Source: Micromonospora sp. NBRC 110009 | GTDB lineage: Bacteria > Actinomycetota > Actinomycetes > Mycobacteriales > Micromonosporaceae | DNA: 64,000 bases | Direction of reading: 5' to 3' | Assembly (NCBI RefSeq): GCF_030518795.1 | Contig: NZ_CP130427.1 | Span: forward strand, 2,852,001 to 2,916,000 | Shown: positions 8,270 through 16,038 of the stretch, in pieces | How the letters are laid out: each line of letters opens with the position of its first letter | How positions within the stretch are numbered: position 1 is the first letter of the stretch | Position numbers and translations under genes: made by a program | The notes under the pieces: model-generated | Seen by the model: only the letters and a program-made list of their open reading frames with translations | Told to the model about the DNA's origin: nothing | Database searches by the model: none

Positions 8270-8853
8270 GTGAGAACCCGCTGCAGCCGCCGTGGCTGAA
8301 CGCGCCGCCGGTCGACCCGTACCCGTACGAGGAGAGCCACGACCTGCGCGTCGGCCCGAAGCTGCACCGGAGCCTGGACGGCCTGCTGCCGTACATCGGG
8401 GTGTGGCGCGGGCGGGGTCGGGGCGGATTCCCCACCATCGAGGACTTCGACTTCGCGCAGGAGATCCGGATCAGCCACGACGGCCGGCCCTTCCTGTTCT
8501 ACGAGTCCCGCGCCTGGATCCTGGACGAGCAGAGCCGCCCGGTCCGCCCGGCCGGTCGTGAGGTGGGCTGGTGGCGTCCGGTGTTGGACGGCGACCGGGT
8601 CACCGACGAGCTGGAAGCGCTGATGACCACGCCGACCGGCGTGATGGAGCTGCACATCGGCAAGCGCACGGGCACCCAGATCGAGTTCGCCACCGACGCG
8701 GTGGTCCGGACGGCCACCGCCAAGGAGGTCACCTCCGGCGCCCGCCTCTTCGGCATCGTCGAGGGCGCCCTGCTCTACGCCCAGGAGATGGCGGCCATGG
8801 GTCAACCCCTCAGCCCGCACCTCTCCGCCCGCCTCACCCGCGTAGCCGGCTGA
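8266..8853 (+). CDS. Nitrobindin-like heme protein (FABP family, peroxynitrite isomerase)
   Basis: A 195-residue beta-barrel protein of the DUF1794/nitrobindin group. The signature GVWRGRGRGGFPTIEDFDF (GxWxGxG) sits near residue 45, followed by IRISHDGRPFLFYESRAW and VGWWRPV. Family members bind ferric heme through a C-terminal His and isomerise peroxynitrite to nitrate; mycobacterial Rv0813c is the likely counterpart. GTG at 8266 is chosen over the in-frame GTG at 8263 because AGAGG at 8255-8259 is then six bases away and the start forms a GTGA overlap with the membrane peptide. Confidence 0.85.
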   Translation: MSENPLQPPWLNAPPVDPYPYEESHDLRVGPKLHRSLDGLLPYIGVWRGRGRGGFPTIEDFDFAQEIRISHDGRPFLFYESRAWILDEQSRPVRPAGREVGWWRPVLDGDRVTDELEALMTTPTGVMELHIGKRTGTQIEFATDAVVRTATAKEVTSGARLFGIVEGALLYAQEMAAMGQPLSPHLSARLTRVAG

Positions 8854-8885
8854 CCTCCCAACCCCGGCCCCACCCGCTGGGCAAT

Positions 8886-8945
8886 GTTGATCAAGAGGTT
8901 TGCGGCGGAATCGATCTCCCGGCAGACGCAGACCTCCTGATCAAC
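8886..8945. terminator. 19-bp imperfect inverted repeat between convergent genes
   Basis: GTTGATCAAGAGGTTTGCG at 8886-8904 faces CGCAGACCTCCTGATCAAC at 8927-8945 with two mismatches and a 22-base loop. It lies between the convergent nitrobindin-like and pabC genes, and the pabC stop codon (8941-8943) is inside the right arm, so it probably terminates both. A related half element occurs at 25853. Confidence 0.6.
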
Positions 8946-9804
8946 GCGCGCCGGTGTCGGGCCGGGGGAAGCCGAGGAGGGTGAGTAGGGCCGGGGTCAG
9001 GGGCGAGGAGGAGTGGGGGACGCCGTCGAGGGAGCGGACCTGCGCGAGGCCGCGGAGCGACGAGGTGAGCCAGGCGGCGTCCGCCGTTTGCAGCGCCGCC
9101 GGGGTGATCAGGCGTTCCTCCGCCGTCAGGCCCAGGTCGCCGGCGTGGTCGAGGAGCCAGCGGGCGGTCACCCCGGGCAGCACCCCGGTCTCCGCCGCCG
9201 GCACCGTGCGGAGCGTCGTGCCGGTCAGCCACACCACGTTGGCGCTCGGCGCCTCCAGCACGAACCCGTCGGTGGAGACCCAGAGCACGTCGTCCACGCC
9301 GTGGCCGGCCGCCCAGCGGCGGGCGGCGGTGCTCACCCCGTACGAGGTGGACTTCACCCCGGCCGGGAGCCAGCCCAGCCCGGGGCGGGACCGGGCGGCC
9401 ACCCCGAGCGGCAGGGTGGCCACCGTCACCCCGTCCCGCCGGGCCCGCTTCGCCGCCGCCGGCACCTCGCCCAGCGTGGCGTAGACGGTCGGCGACCCGC
9501 CGCCCTCCGGGCCCCGGGTGCAGACCAGCCGCAGCGCCCCCTCCACCTCGGGCGGCCACCCGGCGCGGATGGCGTCGAGCAGCTCGACCAGCGCGTCGGT
9601 GGGCGGCAGGTCCAGCTCCACGGCCGCCGCGCCGGCCCGCAGCCGGGCCAGGTGCGCGTCCCGCAGCCAGGGCTCCCCGCCGCGCAGGTGCAGGGTCTCG
9701 AAGAGGCCGTCGCCGTGCAACACCCCCCGGTCGTCGCCGCGCAGCACCGCCTCCCCGGCCGGTACGACGCCCCGGCCCAGCACGGCCACCCGCGATGCCA
9801 CCAC
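8941..9804 (-). CDS. pabC: Aminodeoxychorismate lyase / class IV aminotransferase-like protein
   Basis: A 287-residue fold-type IV PLP enzyme. Visible motifs are RGDDRGVLHGDGLFETLHL near residue 22, LRDAHLARLRAGAAAVEL, the Lys-containing AGVKSTSYG that should carry PLP, DGFVLEAPSANVVWL and the phosphate-site loop ETGVLPGVTARWLLD. In folate synthesis PabC converts 4-amino-4-deoxychorismate to p-aminobenzoate and pyruvate; branched-chain aminotransferase activity is the alternative. Start is uncertain between GTG codons 9804 and 9801; the long upstream extension runs over the fur gene and is not coding. The neighbouring ygfZ is also folate-related, matching Rv0811c-Rv0812. Confidence 0.85.
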   Translation of the reverse strand: MVASRVAVLGRGVVPAGEAVLRGDDRGVLHGDGLFETLHLRGGEPWLRDAHLARLRAGAAAVELDLPPTDALVELLDAIRAGWPPEVEGALRLVCTRGPEGGGSPTVYATLGEVPAAAKRARRDGVTVATLPLGVAARSRPGLGWLPAGVKSTSYGVSTAARRWAAGHGVDDVLWVSTDGFVLEAPSANVVWLTGTTLRTVPAAETGVLPGVTARWLLDHAGDLGLTAEERLITPAALQTADAAWLTSSLRGLAQVRSLDGVPHSSSPLTPALLTLLGFPRPDTGAR

Positions 9805-9873
9805 GAGCGTCGAGCGTAGTGGCGTACCACCGCGGCGGCCGGTCCGGCGCGGCGGCCGAACTATGATCGGACG

Positions 9874-10302
9874 GTGTCCGAATCCTCGCTCGCGGAACTG
9901 CTCCGCTCCCGTGGGCTGCGGCTGACGGCGCAGCGGCAGCTGGTCCTCCAAGCGGTCCTGGACCTGGGGCACGCCACGCCGGAGCAGGTCCACTCGGCGG
10001 TCCGCGAGGTGGCCGCCGGGGTCAACATCACGACCATCTACCGCACGCTGGAGCTGCTGGAACGGCTCGGCCTGGTGACCCACACCCACCTGTCGCACGG
10101 CTCGCCGACCTATCACGCGGCGGGCGAGCACCAGCACGTCCACCTGGTCTGCCGGGAGTGCGGCGCGATCGACGAGATCGAGCCCGAGCTGCTCCGCCCG
10201 CTGGCCGACCAGTTGGCCGCGCAGCGGGGATTCCAGGTGGACATCGGGCACGTGGCGCTGTTCGGGGTCTGCGGCAGGTGCGAGGACGGGGGAGAGAAAT
10301 GA
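9874..10302 (+). CDS. Fur-family metalloregulator
   Basis: A 142-residue Fur-type repressor. The winged helix covers residues 1-80 (LLRSRGLRLTAQRQLVLQAV, NITTIYRTLELLERLGLV), then the metal-binding dimer domain YHAAGEHQHVHLVCRECGAI with the first CxxC and GVCGRCEDGG with the second CxxC, which together should hold structural zinc. Which metal it senses (iron, zinc, or other) cannot be told. Its TGA overlaps the ygfZ ATG (ATGA), so they are translationally coupled. It is divergent from pabC with about 70 bases between starts. Confidence 0.9.
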   Translation: MSESSLAELLRSRGLRLTAQRQLVLQAVLDLGHATPEQVHSAVREVAAGVNITTIYRTLELLERLGLVTHTHLSHGSPTYHAAGEHQHVHLVCRECGAIDEIEPELLRPLADQLAAQRGFQVDIGHVALFGVCGRCEDGGEK

Positions 10303-11411
10303 TCGACATCGCGGGTGCGGTGGCCGCCGAGGCGATCGACGAGGAGACCCGGGACCAGCCCGAGCCGGCCCACCGGGCGGCCGGGGTCGGCCCGGTCGCC
10401 GCGCACTACGGCGACCCGATGCGCGAGCAGCGCACGCTCGCCACCGGCGTCGGCCTGGTGGACCGCTCGCACCGGGGCGTGGTGGCGGTGCCGGGCGAGG
10501 ACCGGATCAGCTGGCTGCACACCCTGACCAGCCAGCACCTCGCCGGGCTGCGCCCCTGGCAGGGCACCGAGCTGCTGGTGCTCTCCCCGCACGGGCACGT
10601 CGAGCAGCACGCCATGGTCGCCGAGGACGGCGAGACCACCTGGTTGGACACCGAGCCGGGGATGACCACCGGGCTGCTGTCGTACCTGGAGAAGATGCGG
10701 TTCTTCAGCAAGGTCGAGCCGCGCGACGTCACCGCCGACCACGCCCTGCTCTCGCTGGTCGGGCCGGAGGCCACCGGCGCGCTCGACACCCTCGGCGTCA
10801 CCGGGCTGGCCGCGCCCGACCTGGTCGCGGTGCCGGGCCCGAAGTTCCGCTCCGGCGAGCTGCCACCCCGGCCCGGCGTGGTGTACGACGTGAAGCCGCT
10901 GCCGGGCGGCGGGTGGGCCCGGCGGGTGGCGCTCGGCGTGGACCTGCTGGTGCCCCGGGACGCGATGGGCCGGCTGGTGGACGAACTGCGCGGGGCGGGC
11001 GTGCCGGTCGCCGGGCTGTGGGCGTACGAGGCGGTCCGGGTGGCCGCCCGGCGGGCCCGGGTCGGGGTGGACACGGACCACCGCACCATCCCGGCCGAGG
11101 TGGACCTGATCGCTCCGGCCGTCCACCTGGACAAGGGCTGCTACCGGGGGCAGGAGACGGTGGCCCGGGTGCACAACCTGGGCAAGCCGCCGCGCCGCCT
11201 GGTCCTGCTGCACCTGGACGGGGTGACCACCGACCAGCCGCCGGTGGTCGGGACGCCGGTCACCCTCGACGGCCGGGCGGTCGGCTTCGTCGGCACCGCG
11301 GTGCACCACCACGAGCTGGGCCAGATCGCCCTGGCCGTGGTCAAGCGCAACGTCGCCGACGACGCCCGGCTGATGGTCGGGGAGACGGCCGCCGCCATCG
11401 ATCCTGCGTAA
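10299..11411 (+). CDS. ygfZ: Folate-binding YgfZ/GcvT-like protein
   Basis: A 370-residue protein with the YgfZ hallmark KGCYRGQETVARV near residue 278, preceded by GEDRISWLHTLTSQHLAGL and EKMRFFSKVEPRDVTAD. YgfZ proteins bind tetrahydrofolate and assist iron-sulfur cluster assembly or repair. The ATG at 10299 has GGGGGAGA upstream and overlaps the fur stop, so it is preferred over an in-frame extension inside fur. Coupling to a Fur regulator supports a role in iron or Fe-S homeostasis. Confidence 0.9.
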   Translation: MIDIAGAVAAEAIDEETRDQPEPAHRAAGVGPVAAHYGDPMREQRTLATGVGLVDRSHRGVVAVPGEDRISWLHTLTSQHLAGLRPWQGTELLVLSPHGHVEQHAMVAEDGETTWLDTEPGMTTGLLSYLEKMRFFSKVEPRDVTADHALLSLVGPEATGALDTLGVTGLAAPDLVAVPGPKFRSGELPPRPGVVYDVKPLPGGGWARRVALGVDLLVPRDAMGRLVDELRGAGVPVAGLWAYEAVRVAARRARVGVDTDHRTIPAEVDLIAPAVHLDKGCYRGQETVARVHNLGKPPRRLVLLHLDGVTTDQPPVVGTPVTLDGRAVGFVGTAVHHHELGQIALAVVKRNVADDARLMVGETAAAIDPA

Positions 11412-11437
11412 GGGATACCGTCGCGACGGCCAGAAGG

Positions 11438-11451
11438 CGGAAAATTTTCCG
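11438..11451 (+). promoter_or_regulatory. AT-rich palindrome upstream of the BKACE gene
   Basis: CGGAAAATTTTCCG is a perfect 14-base palindrome, strikingly AT-rich for this genome, followed by GTTTTT. It lies 27 bases after the ygfZ stop and 79 bases before the next start. It could be an operator, or a short stem with a T-tract that terminates ygfZ. Confidence 0.45.
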
Positions 11452-11529
11452 TTTTTCGGGGTCGGTGCGCCGGATTCTGTTGGACTCCGCCTGTCGACCG
11501 AAGGGGAGTCGGCGGTCTAGGATCCCGGC

Positions 11530-12357
11530 ATGAGCACAGGGACGTTGATCACGGTTGCCCCGACCGGCGCGGAGTCGGCCAAGGCGGAGGTGCCGGCGCT
11601 GCCGGTGACCCTCGACGAGTTGCTGCTGACCGCCAAGGAGTGCGAGGCGCTGGGCGCCGCGGTGATCCACGTCCACATCCGCGACGACGAGGCGAAGCCG
11701 ACCCTCGACCAGGGCCGGCTGCGGGAGACCGTGGTCGCGCTGCGGGAGAGCACCGACCTGATCGTGCAGCTCTCCTCGGGCGGCGCGGTGACCGACCCGG
11801 AGGCCGACCGGCTCGCCGTGCTGGACGCCGGTCCGGACATGGCCTCCTGCACGATGGGGACGGTCAACTTCGGCGACGACGTCTTCCTGAACCGCTGGGA
11901 GTTCATCGTCGACCTGCACACCCGGATGCAGGACAAGGGCGTCGTCCCCGAGTACGAGATCTTCGAGCTGGGCCACCTCACCGCCCTCCAGCGGCTGCTC
12001 GGCAAGTACGGCCTGCCGCACGGCGGGCACGTGCACGTCGACTTCGTGATGGGCGTGCCGGGCGGCATGCCGGGCACCACCGCGACCCTGGTCGCCGCCG
12101 AGCAGATGCTGCGCGACCTGCCGGAGGGCACCACCTTCTCGGCCACCGGGATCGGCCGCAGCACCATCCCGGTGATGCTGGCCTCCCTCTCGGCCGGTGG
12201 TCACCTCCGGGTCGGCATGGAGGACACGGTCACCTACGCCAAGGGTCGGCCGGTCGAGTCCAACATGCAGCTGGTGGCCCGCGCGGTCGGCTTCGCCCAG
12301 CTCGCCCAGCGTCCGCCGCTGACCACCAGCGAGGCTCGGCAGCTGCTCGGCCTGTAA
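11530..12357 (+). CDS. BKACE family 3-keto-5-aminohexanoate cleavage-type enzyme
   Basis: A 275-residue TIM-barrel enzyme of the BKACE/Kce family. Motifs are the N-terminal ITVAPTGAE, AVIHVHIRDD with the His pair that binds zinc, LIVQLSSGGAVTDPE, MASCTMGTVNFGDD, HVHVDFVMGVPGGMPGT and the closing HLRVGMEDTVTYAKGRPVESN. Family members condense a beta-keto acid with acetyl-CoA to give acetoacetate and a new CoA ester; the substrate is set by residues not readable here. It stands alone after a 118-base spacer and before the asparaginase gene. Confidence 0.88.
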   Translation: MSTGTLITVAPTGAESAKAEVPALPVTLDELLLTAKECEALGAAVIHVHIRDDEAKPTLDQGRLRETVVALRESTDLIVQLSSGGAVTDPEADRLAVLDAGPDMASCTMGTVNFGDDVFLNRWEFIVDLHTRMQDKGVVPEYEIFELGHLTALQRLLGKYGLPHGGHVHVDFVMGVPGGMPGTTATLVAAEQMLRDLPEGTTFSATGIGRSTIPVMLASLSAGGHLRVGMEDTVTYAKGRPVESNMQLVARAVGFAQLAQRPPLTTSEARQLLGL

Positions 12358-12451
12358 GTCTCGGCCCGCGCGGCACCCCTGTACGCCCGGGGCCGACATC
12401 GCTGGTCACCCCGCTGCCGGGCCCGCCGAGCCCGTCGGTACCGTCCACCTC

Positions 12452-13411
12452 GTGGGAAAGACGTACGAGGGCGGCGTGCCGCTCGCCGAGGTGGTCCGGT
12501 CCGGGTTCGTGGAGGGTGTCCACCGTGGTTCGGTGGTGGTGCTCGACGCCACCGGCGCGCCGGTGGCCGGGGCGGGGGACGTCACCTCGCCGATCTTCCC
12601 GCGCTCGTCCAACAAGCCGATGCAGGCGATCGGGATGCTCCGGTCCGGGCTGCCGCTGACCGACCCGGCCGACGTGGCGCTGATCTCCGCCAGCCACGCC
12701 GGCGAGGAGTTCCACGTGGAGCGGGTCGGCGCCCTGCTGCGCCGGGCCGGCCTCGACGAGGAGGCCCTGCACTGCCCGCCGGACCTGCCGGTCGGCGAGG
12801 CGGCCCGGGAGGCCGTGCTGCGGGCCGGGGGCGGGGCGCGGCGGATCCAGATGAACTGCTCCGGCAAGCACACCGGGATGCTGCTGACCTGCCTCGCCGC
12901 AGGCTGGCCGCTGAACGGCTACTGGCAGCCCGAGCACCCGCTCCAGCAGCGGCTGAGCGCCGCGATCGAGGAGTGCACCGGGGAGCCCGCGGCGGCGGTG
13001 GGGGTGGACGGCTGCGGCGCGCCCGTGCTGGCCGTCTCGCTGACCGGGCTGGCCGGGGCGTATCTGCGGCTGGTCTCCGCTGAGCCGGGCACCGTCGAGC
13101 GGACGGTGGCCGACGCCATGCGGACGTACCCGGAGTTGGTCGGCGGCACCCAGGCGGACGACACCCGGCTGATGCGCGGCGTACCCGGGCTGCTGGCGAA
13201 GGTGGGCGCGGAGGGCGTCATCGCCGCGGCGGTCCCCGGCGTCGGGGCGGTGGCCCTCAAGATCGACGACGGCGCCGGACGGGCCCGGATGCCGGTGCTG
13301 GTCGCGGCGCTGCGCCGGCTCGGCGTCGAGGCCCCGGTGCTGACGGAGTACGAAGACGTGCCGCTGCTCGGCGGCGGCCTCCCGGTGGGTGCGGTTCGCC
13401 CGGTCTGGTGA
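12452..13411 (+). CDS. L-asparaginase II-type enzyme (Rhizobium type)
   Basis: A 319-residue protein of the asparaginase II family, unrelated to E. coli AnsA/AnsB. It keeps RSSNKPMQ near residues 51-58, containing the Ser-x-x-Lys pair, MNCSGKHTG near 131 and VDGCGAPV near 190, where relatives bind zinc and substrate. It should hydrolyse asparagine to aspartate and ammonia in the cytosol. GTG start at 12452. Its TGA is part of the convergent terminator at 13409. Confidence 0.87.
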   Translation: MGKTYEGGVPLAEVVRSGFVEGVHRGSVVVLDATGAPVAGAGDVTSPIFPRSSNKPMQAIGMLRSGLPLTDPADVALISASHAGEEFHVERVGALLRRAGLDEEALHCPPDLPVGEAAREAVLRAGGGARRIQMNCSGKHTGMLLTCLAAGWPLNGYWQPEHPLQQRLSAAIEECTGEPAAAVGVDGCGAPVLAVSLTGLAGAYLRLVSAEPGTVERTVADAMRTYPELVGGTQADDTRLMRGVPGLLAKVGAEGVIAAAVPGVGAVALKIDDGAGRARMPVLVAALRRLGVEAPVLTEYEDVPLLGGGLPVGAVRPVW

Positions 13412-13477
13412 CCCGGGCGCCGGTTGCGGTGGTGGCGCCCGCGCGGTCGCGGGCCCCGGTCTCCGTCGCCCGGGTCA
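13409..13477. terminator. Bidirectional terminator between convergent genes
   Basis: TGACCCGGGCG at 13409-13419, which contains the asparaginase stop, pairs perfectly with CGCCCGGGTCA at 13467-13477. The 47-base loop itself holds G/C-rich complementary stretches. It sits before the convergent alpha/beta hydrolase gene ending at 13508. Confidence 0.55.
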
Positions 13478-13507
13478 GCCGGGCGGACCAGGGCCCGCCG
13501 AGTTCGC

Positions 13508-14305
13508 TCAGGGGAGGAAGTCGAGCAGGGCCGCGTTGACCGGCTCGGGCTTCTCCAGCGGCAGCAGGTGGGCGGCGTCCGGGACGTCCGGCAGGCGGAT
13601 GCCGTGCGGCGCCTCCGCGGCGATCCGGTCGGCCAGCCGGCGGATGTCCGCGAGATCGTCCGCCCCGGCGCCGGCCAGCACCGGCATCCGCAGCTCGCCC
13701 AGCCGCTCGATCGCCGGCGGGTCGAGCTCGCCCACCTCCACCGCGCTGAGGGCCAGCTCGGCGGCGAGCGCGCGGCGGTCCATCTCCTCGGCGAACCGGA
13801 TCAGCTCCGGGTCGACGTCCGCCGGCTCGCGGGTCGGGCCGACCACCCAGAACCGGACCTCGCCGGCCGCGGTGGCGGTGAAGTCCTCCGGGTCCACGTC
13901 GCCGACCAGCTCCTCCCAGAGCTGCTCGGTCTCCTCGGACCACTCGTTGCCGGAGACCGGGGCGCCGAGCAGGGCCAGCGCGGAGACCCGCTCCGGGTAC
14001 GCCAGCGCGGTGTCCACCGCCACCTTGCCGCCGAACGAGCAACCGACCAGGGCGGCCCGCTCGACGCCCAGGGCGTCCAGCAGCCCGATCACGTCGTCGT
14101 GGTGCGCGAAGGCGGCGGGCGGCAGCTCGGAGTCACCGTAGCCGCGCAGGTCGGGAACGATCACGCGGTGCCGGGCGGCGAGCGCGTCGAGCTGTCCACG
14201 CCACATCCGCCGGTCCGCGATGCCGGCGTGCAGCAGCACCACCGCGCTGCCGCTGCCGGCCTCGTCGTACGCGAGCTGGGCGCCGTTGACTTCGATCTTG
14301 GCCAC
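13508..14305 (-). CDS. Alpha/beta hydrolase
   Basis: A 265-residue alpha/beta hydrolase: VAKIEVNGAQLAYDEAGSG start, oxyanion region VVLLHAGIADRRMW, DLRGYGDSE, nucleophile elbow GCSFGGKVA (Ser) and C-terminal DVPDAAHLLPLEKPEPVN with the catalytic His. Substrate is unknown; the family includes esterases, lactonases and C-C hydrolases. GTG at 14305 is chosen; an in-frame ATG at 14329 adds eight residues. It is divergent from the XRE regulator at 14417. Confidence 0.85.
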   Translation of the reverse strand: MAKIEVNGAQLAYDEAGSGSAVVLLHAGIADRRMWRGQLDALAARHRVIVPDLRGYGDSELPPAAFAHHDDVIGLLDALGVERAALVGCSFGGKVAVDTALAYPERVSALALLGAPVSGNEWSEETEQLWEELVGDVDPEDFTATAAGEVRFWVVGPTREPADVDPELIRFAEEMDRRALAAELALSAVEVGELDPPAIERLGELRMPVLAGAGADDLADIRRLADRIAAEAPHGIRLPDVPDAAHLLPLEKPEPVNAALLDFLP

Positions 14306-14368
14306 GGGGGAACGGTACGGACCCGGCACCCGGTATGCAACCGGCCGTTCGTGACCTCGCTAACTCCG

Positions 14369-14385
14369 GCAAGCATTCTGCTTGC
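14369..14385. promoter_or_regulatory. Candidate operator of the XRE regulator
   Basis: GCAAGCATTCTGCTTGC is a perfect 7-3-7 inverted repeat 32 bases before the XRE gene start, in the space shared with the divergent hydrolase. Two copies of GCTAGC follow just downstream (14390 onward). Autoregulation by the XRE protein is inferred from position only. Confidence 0.5.
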
Positions 14386-14416
14386 AGCAGCTAGCACCGC
14401 GCGCTAGCGTGGAGTC

Positions 14417-15031
14417 ATGGCCACCGGTAAGGACCTTCCCGACGTCGGCGGGTTCATTCGCGATCTGCGCCGCAACGCGAAGATCTCGCTGCGCCAGCTC
14501 GCCGAGCAGGCGGGCGTCAGCAACCCGTACCTCAGCCAGATCGAGCGCGGCCTGCGCAAGCCGAGCGCCGAGGTGCTCCAGCAGCTCGCCAGCGCCCTGC
14601 GCGTCTCCACCCCGGCCATGTACCTGCGGGCCGGGCTGCTGGACGACAAGGAGGGGCAGGGCGTGCTCGCCGCGATCGCCGTCGACCCCGAGCTGACCAT
14701 GGCCCAGAAGCAGTCGCTCACCCAGATCTACGAGACGTTCCGCCGGGAGAACGCCCGGCTCGCCGAGGCCACCGCGGCGGCGCAGGCCGCCGCCGAGCCC
14801 GCCCCGCCGGCCACCGAGCCGGCGAGCGCGCCGCAGGCCCCGGCCACCGTCACGCCGGCCGCGACCGGCCCCACGACACCGGACGGCACCCCGACCGAGG
14901 CGGTCCTCGAGTCGGTCGCCGTCACCGAGGCGGGGGCCGCCCCCGCCCCGACCACCACCGCCCCCCGGAAGAAGACCGCCCGCAGGGTGGTCCGTGAGGC
15001 CGCCGGTGCGGCCGAAGAGGAGAAGTCATGA
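14417..15031 (+). CDS. XRE-family transcriptional regulator
   Basis: A 204-residue protein with a Cro/CI-type helix-turn-helix at residues 12-70 (FIRDLRRNAKISLRQLAEQA, SNPYLSQIERGLRKPS) and a middle helical stretch YLRAGLLDDKEGQG. Residues 115-204 are a disordered tail rich in Ala, Pro and Thr ending KKTARRVVREAAGAAEEEKS. It overlaps by four bases the HbhA-like gene. The same pair occurs in mycobacteria as Rv0474-hbhA, so it probably controls that gene and itself through the inverted repeat at 14369. Confidence 0.9.
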   Translation: MATGKDLPDVGGFIRDLRRNAKISLRQLAEQAGVSNPYLSQIERGLRKPSAEVLQQLASALRVSTPAMYLRAGLLDDKEGQGVLAAIAVDPELTMAQKQSLTQIYETFRRENARLAEATAAAQAAAEPAPPATEPASAPQAPATVTPAATGPTTPDGTPTEAVLESVAVTEAGAAPAPTTTAPRKKTARRVVREAAGAAEEEKS

Positions 15032-15651
15032 CGCAGCCGAAGACCAACCGCATCCCGGCCCCGATCTACGCCGCCGCCGGCGCCGGTGAGCTGGCGCTCC
15101 AGCAGCTCCGCAAGCTCCCCACCGTGGTCAGCGACCTCGGCACCCGGGTCGTCGCCGAGTTCGGCGGCAAGGCCGTGGTCACCGGTGTCGAGCTGCGCCA
15201 GAAGGCGACCGAGACGCTGAAGACCGCCAACCTGACCGCGACCGGGCTGCGGGAGAAGGCCGGTTCGACCGACCTCGACGTGGACAAGCTCCGCGAGGCC
15301 GCGGCCCGCAACGCCGCCGCCGTGCTGGCCGGCGCCCAGGCCGCGCAGGCCCGGGCCCTCGCCACCTACGCTGAGCTGGTTGCCCGCGGTGAGCGGGTCG
15401 TCGGTGCCGGCGTGCTGGAGGCCGCCGACACGGTGAACGCCGACATCGAGGCCACCGAGGCCAGCCCGGTCGCGAAGCCGGCCGAGGCGCCGAGCCCGGT
15501 CGAGGTGGCCGAGGCCGCCGAGGCGAAGCCGGCCGCCGTGAAGCGGACCCGGGCCACCAAGGCCACCGCCGCGAAGGCCGCCGAGAAGTCCGCCACCCCG
15601 TCGGCGAAGCTGCCGAAGACCACCAAGCGGACCCGCCCGTCCGCCGAGTGA
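15028..15651 (+). CDS. Heparin-binding hemagglutinin-like (HbhA-like) protein
   Basis: A 207-residue protein. The N-terminal half is a long amphipathic helix (IYAAAGAGELALQQLRKLPT, LREAAARNAAAVLAGAQAAQ), and the C-terminal third is Lys/Ala/Pro/Thr-rich (KATAAKAAEKSATPSAKLPK). This is the layout of mycobacterial HbhA, in which the helix is a coiled coil and the Lys tail binds heparan sulfate; in soil actinomycetes the role is more likely lipid-body or envelope association. It has no signal peptide. ATGA overlap with the XRE regulator. Confidence 0.82.
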   Translation: MTQPKTNRIPAPIYAAAGAGELALQQLRKLPTVVSDLGTRVVAEFGGKAVVTGVELRQKATETLKTANLTATGLREKAGSTDLDVDKLREAAARNAAAVLAGAQAAQARALATYAELVARGERVVGAGVLEAADTVNADIEATEASPVAKPAEAPSPVEVAEAAEAKPAAVKRTRATKATAAKAAEKSATPSAKLPKTTKRTRPSAE

Positions 15652-15663
15652 GTCGAGCCTGGA

Positions 15664-15708
15664 CCGAGACCCCGGACGGCGTCCTGTCGGACGTTGCCGG
15701 GGTCTCGG
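15664..15708 (+). terminator. Terminator after the HbhA-like gene
   Basis: CCGAGACCCCGG and CCGGGGTCTCGG pair perfectly over 12 bases, with a partly complementary 21-base centre, starting 13 bases after the stop. Confidence 0.7.
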
Positions 15709-15723
15709 CATAAGCTTGCCGAC

Positions 15724-16038
15724 ATGGCCTACGCCGCGCCGCTGTTCTACCACGACGTCCGCTTCGTGATCGAGCTGATCCTGCTCGTCTTCGCCCTGAT
15801 CATCGAGGGGGTGGCGCTGGTGCACGCGATCACCCAGCGGTCGGACGCGTTCGCCGCGATCGGCACCCTGCCCAAGGGCGCCTGGATCGCCATCCTCGGG
15901 GTCTGCCTGCTTCTCACGCTGCTCGGCTTCGGTGTGCTCAGCCTCTTCGGCCTGATCGGCATCGCGGCCGGCCTGATCTACCTGCTGGACGTCCGGGTCG
16001 GGCTGCGCGACCTGCACGACGGCCGAGGCTTCTGGTGA
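15724..16038 (+). CDS. DUF2516 membrane protein
   Basis: A 104-residue protein with three hydrophobic segments: FVIELILLVFALIIEGVALV near residue 15, GAWIAILGVCLLLTLL near 55 and GLIGIAAGLIYLLDVRVG near 78. It matches the DUF2516 family, equivalent to mycobacterial Rv0476, which also follows hbhA. ATG at 15724 is used rather than an upstream in-frame codon inside the terminator. It overlaps the hydrolase gene at 16035 by four bases. Function is unknown. Confidence 0.85.
   Translation: MAYAAPLFYHDVRFVIELILLVFALIIEGVALVHAITQRSDAFAAIGTLPKGAWIAILGVCLLLTLLGFGVLSLFGLIGIAAGLIYLLDVRVGLRDLHDGRGFW

Noticed and set aside
11530..13411. Amino-acid catabolic gene cluster (BKACE plus asparaginase)
   Set aside because: The two genes are separated by a 94-base spacer and no other lysine or asparagine catabolic genes are nearby, so a pathway is not supported.
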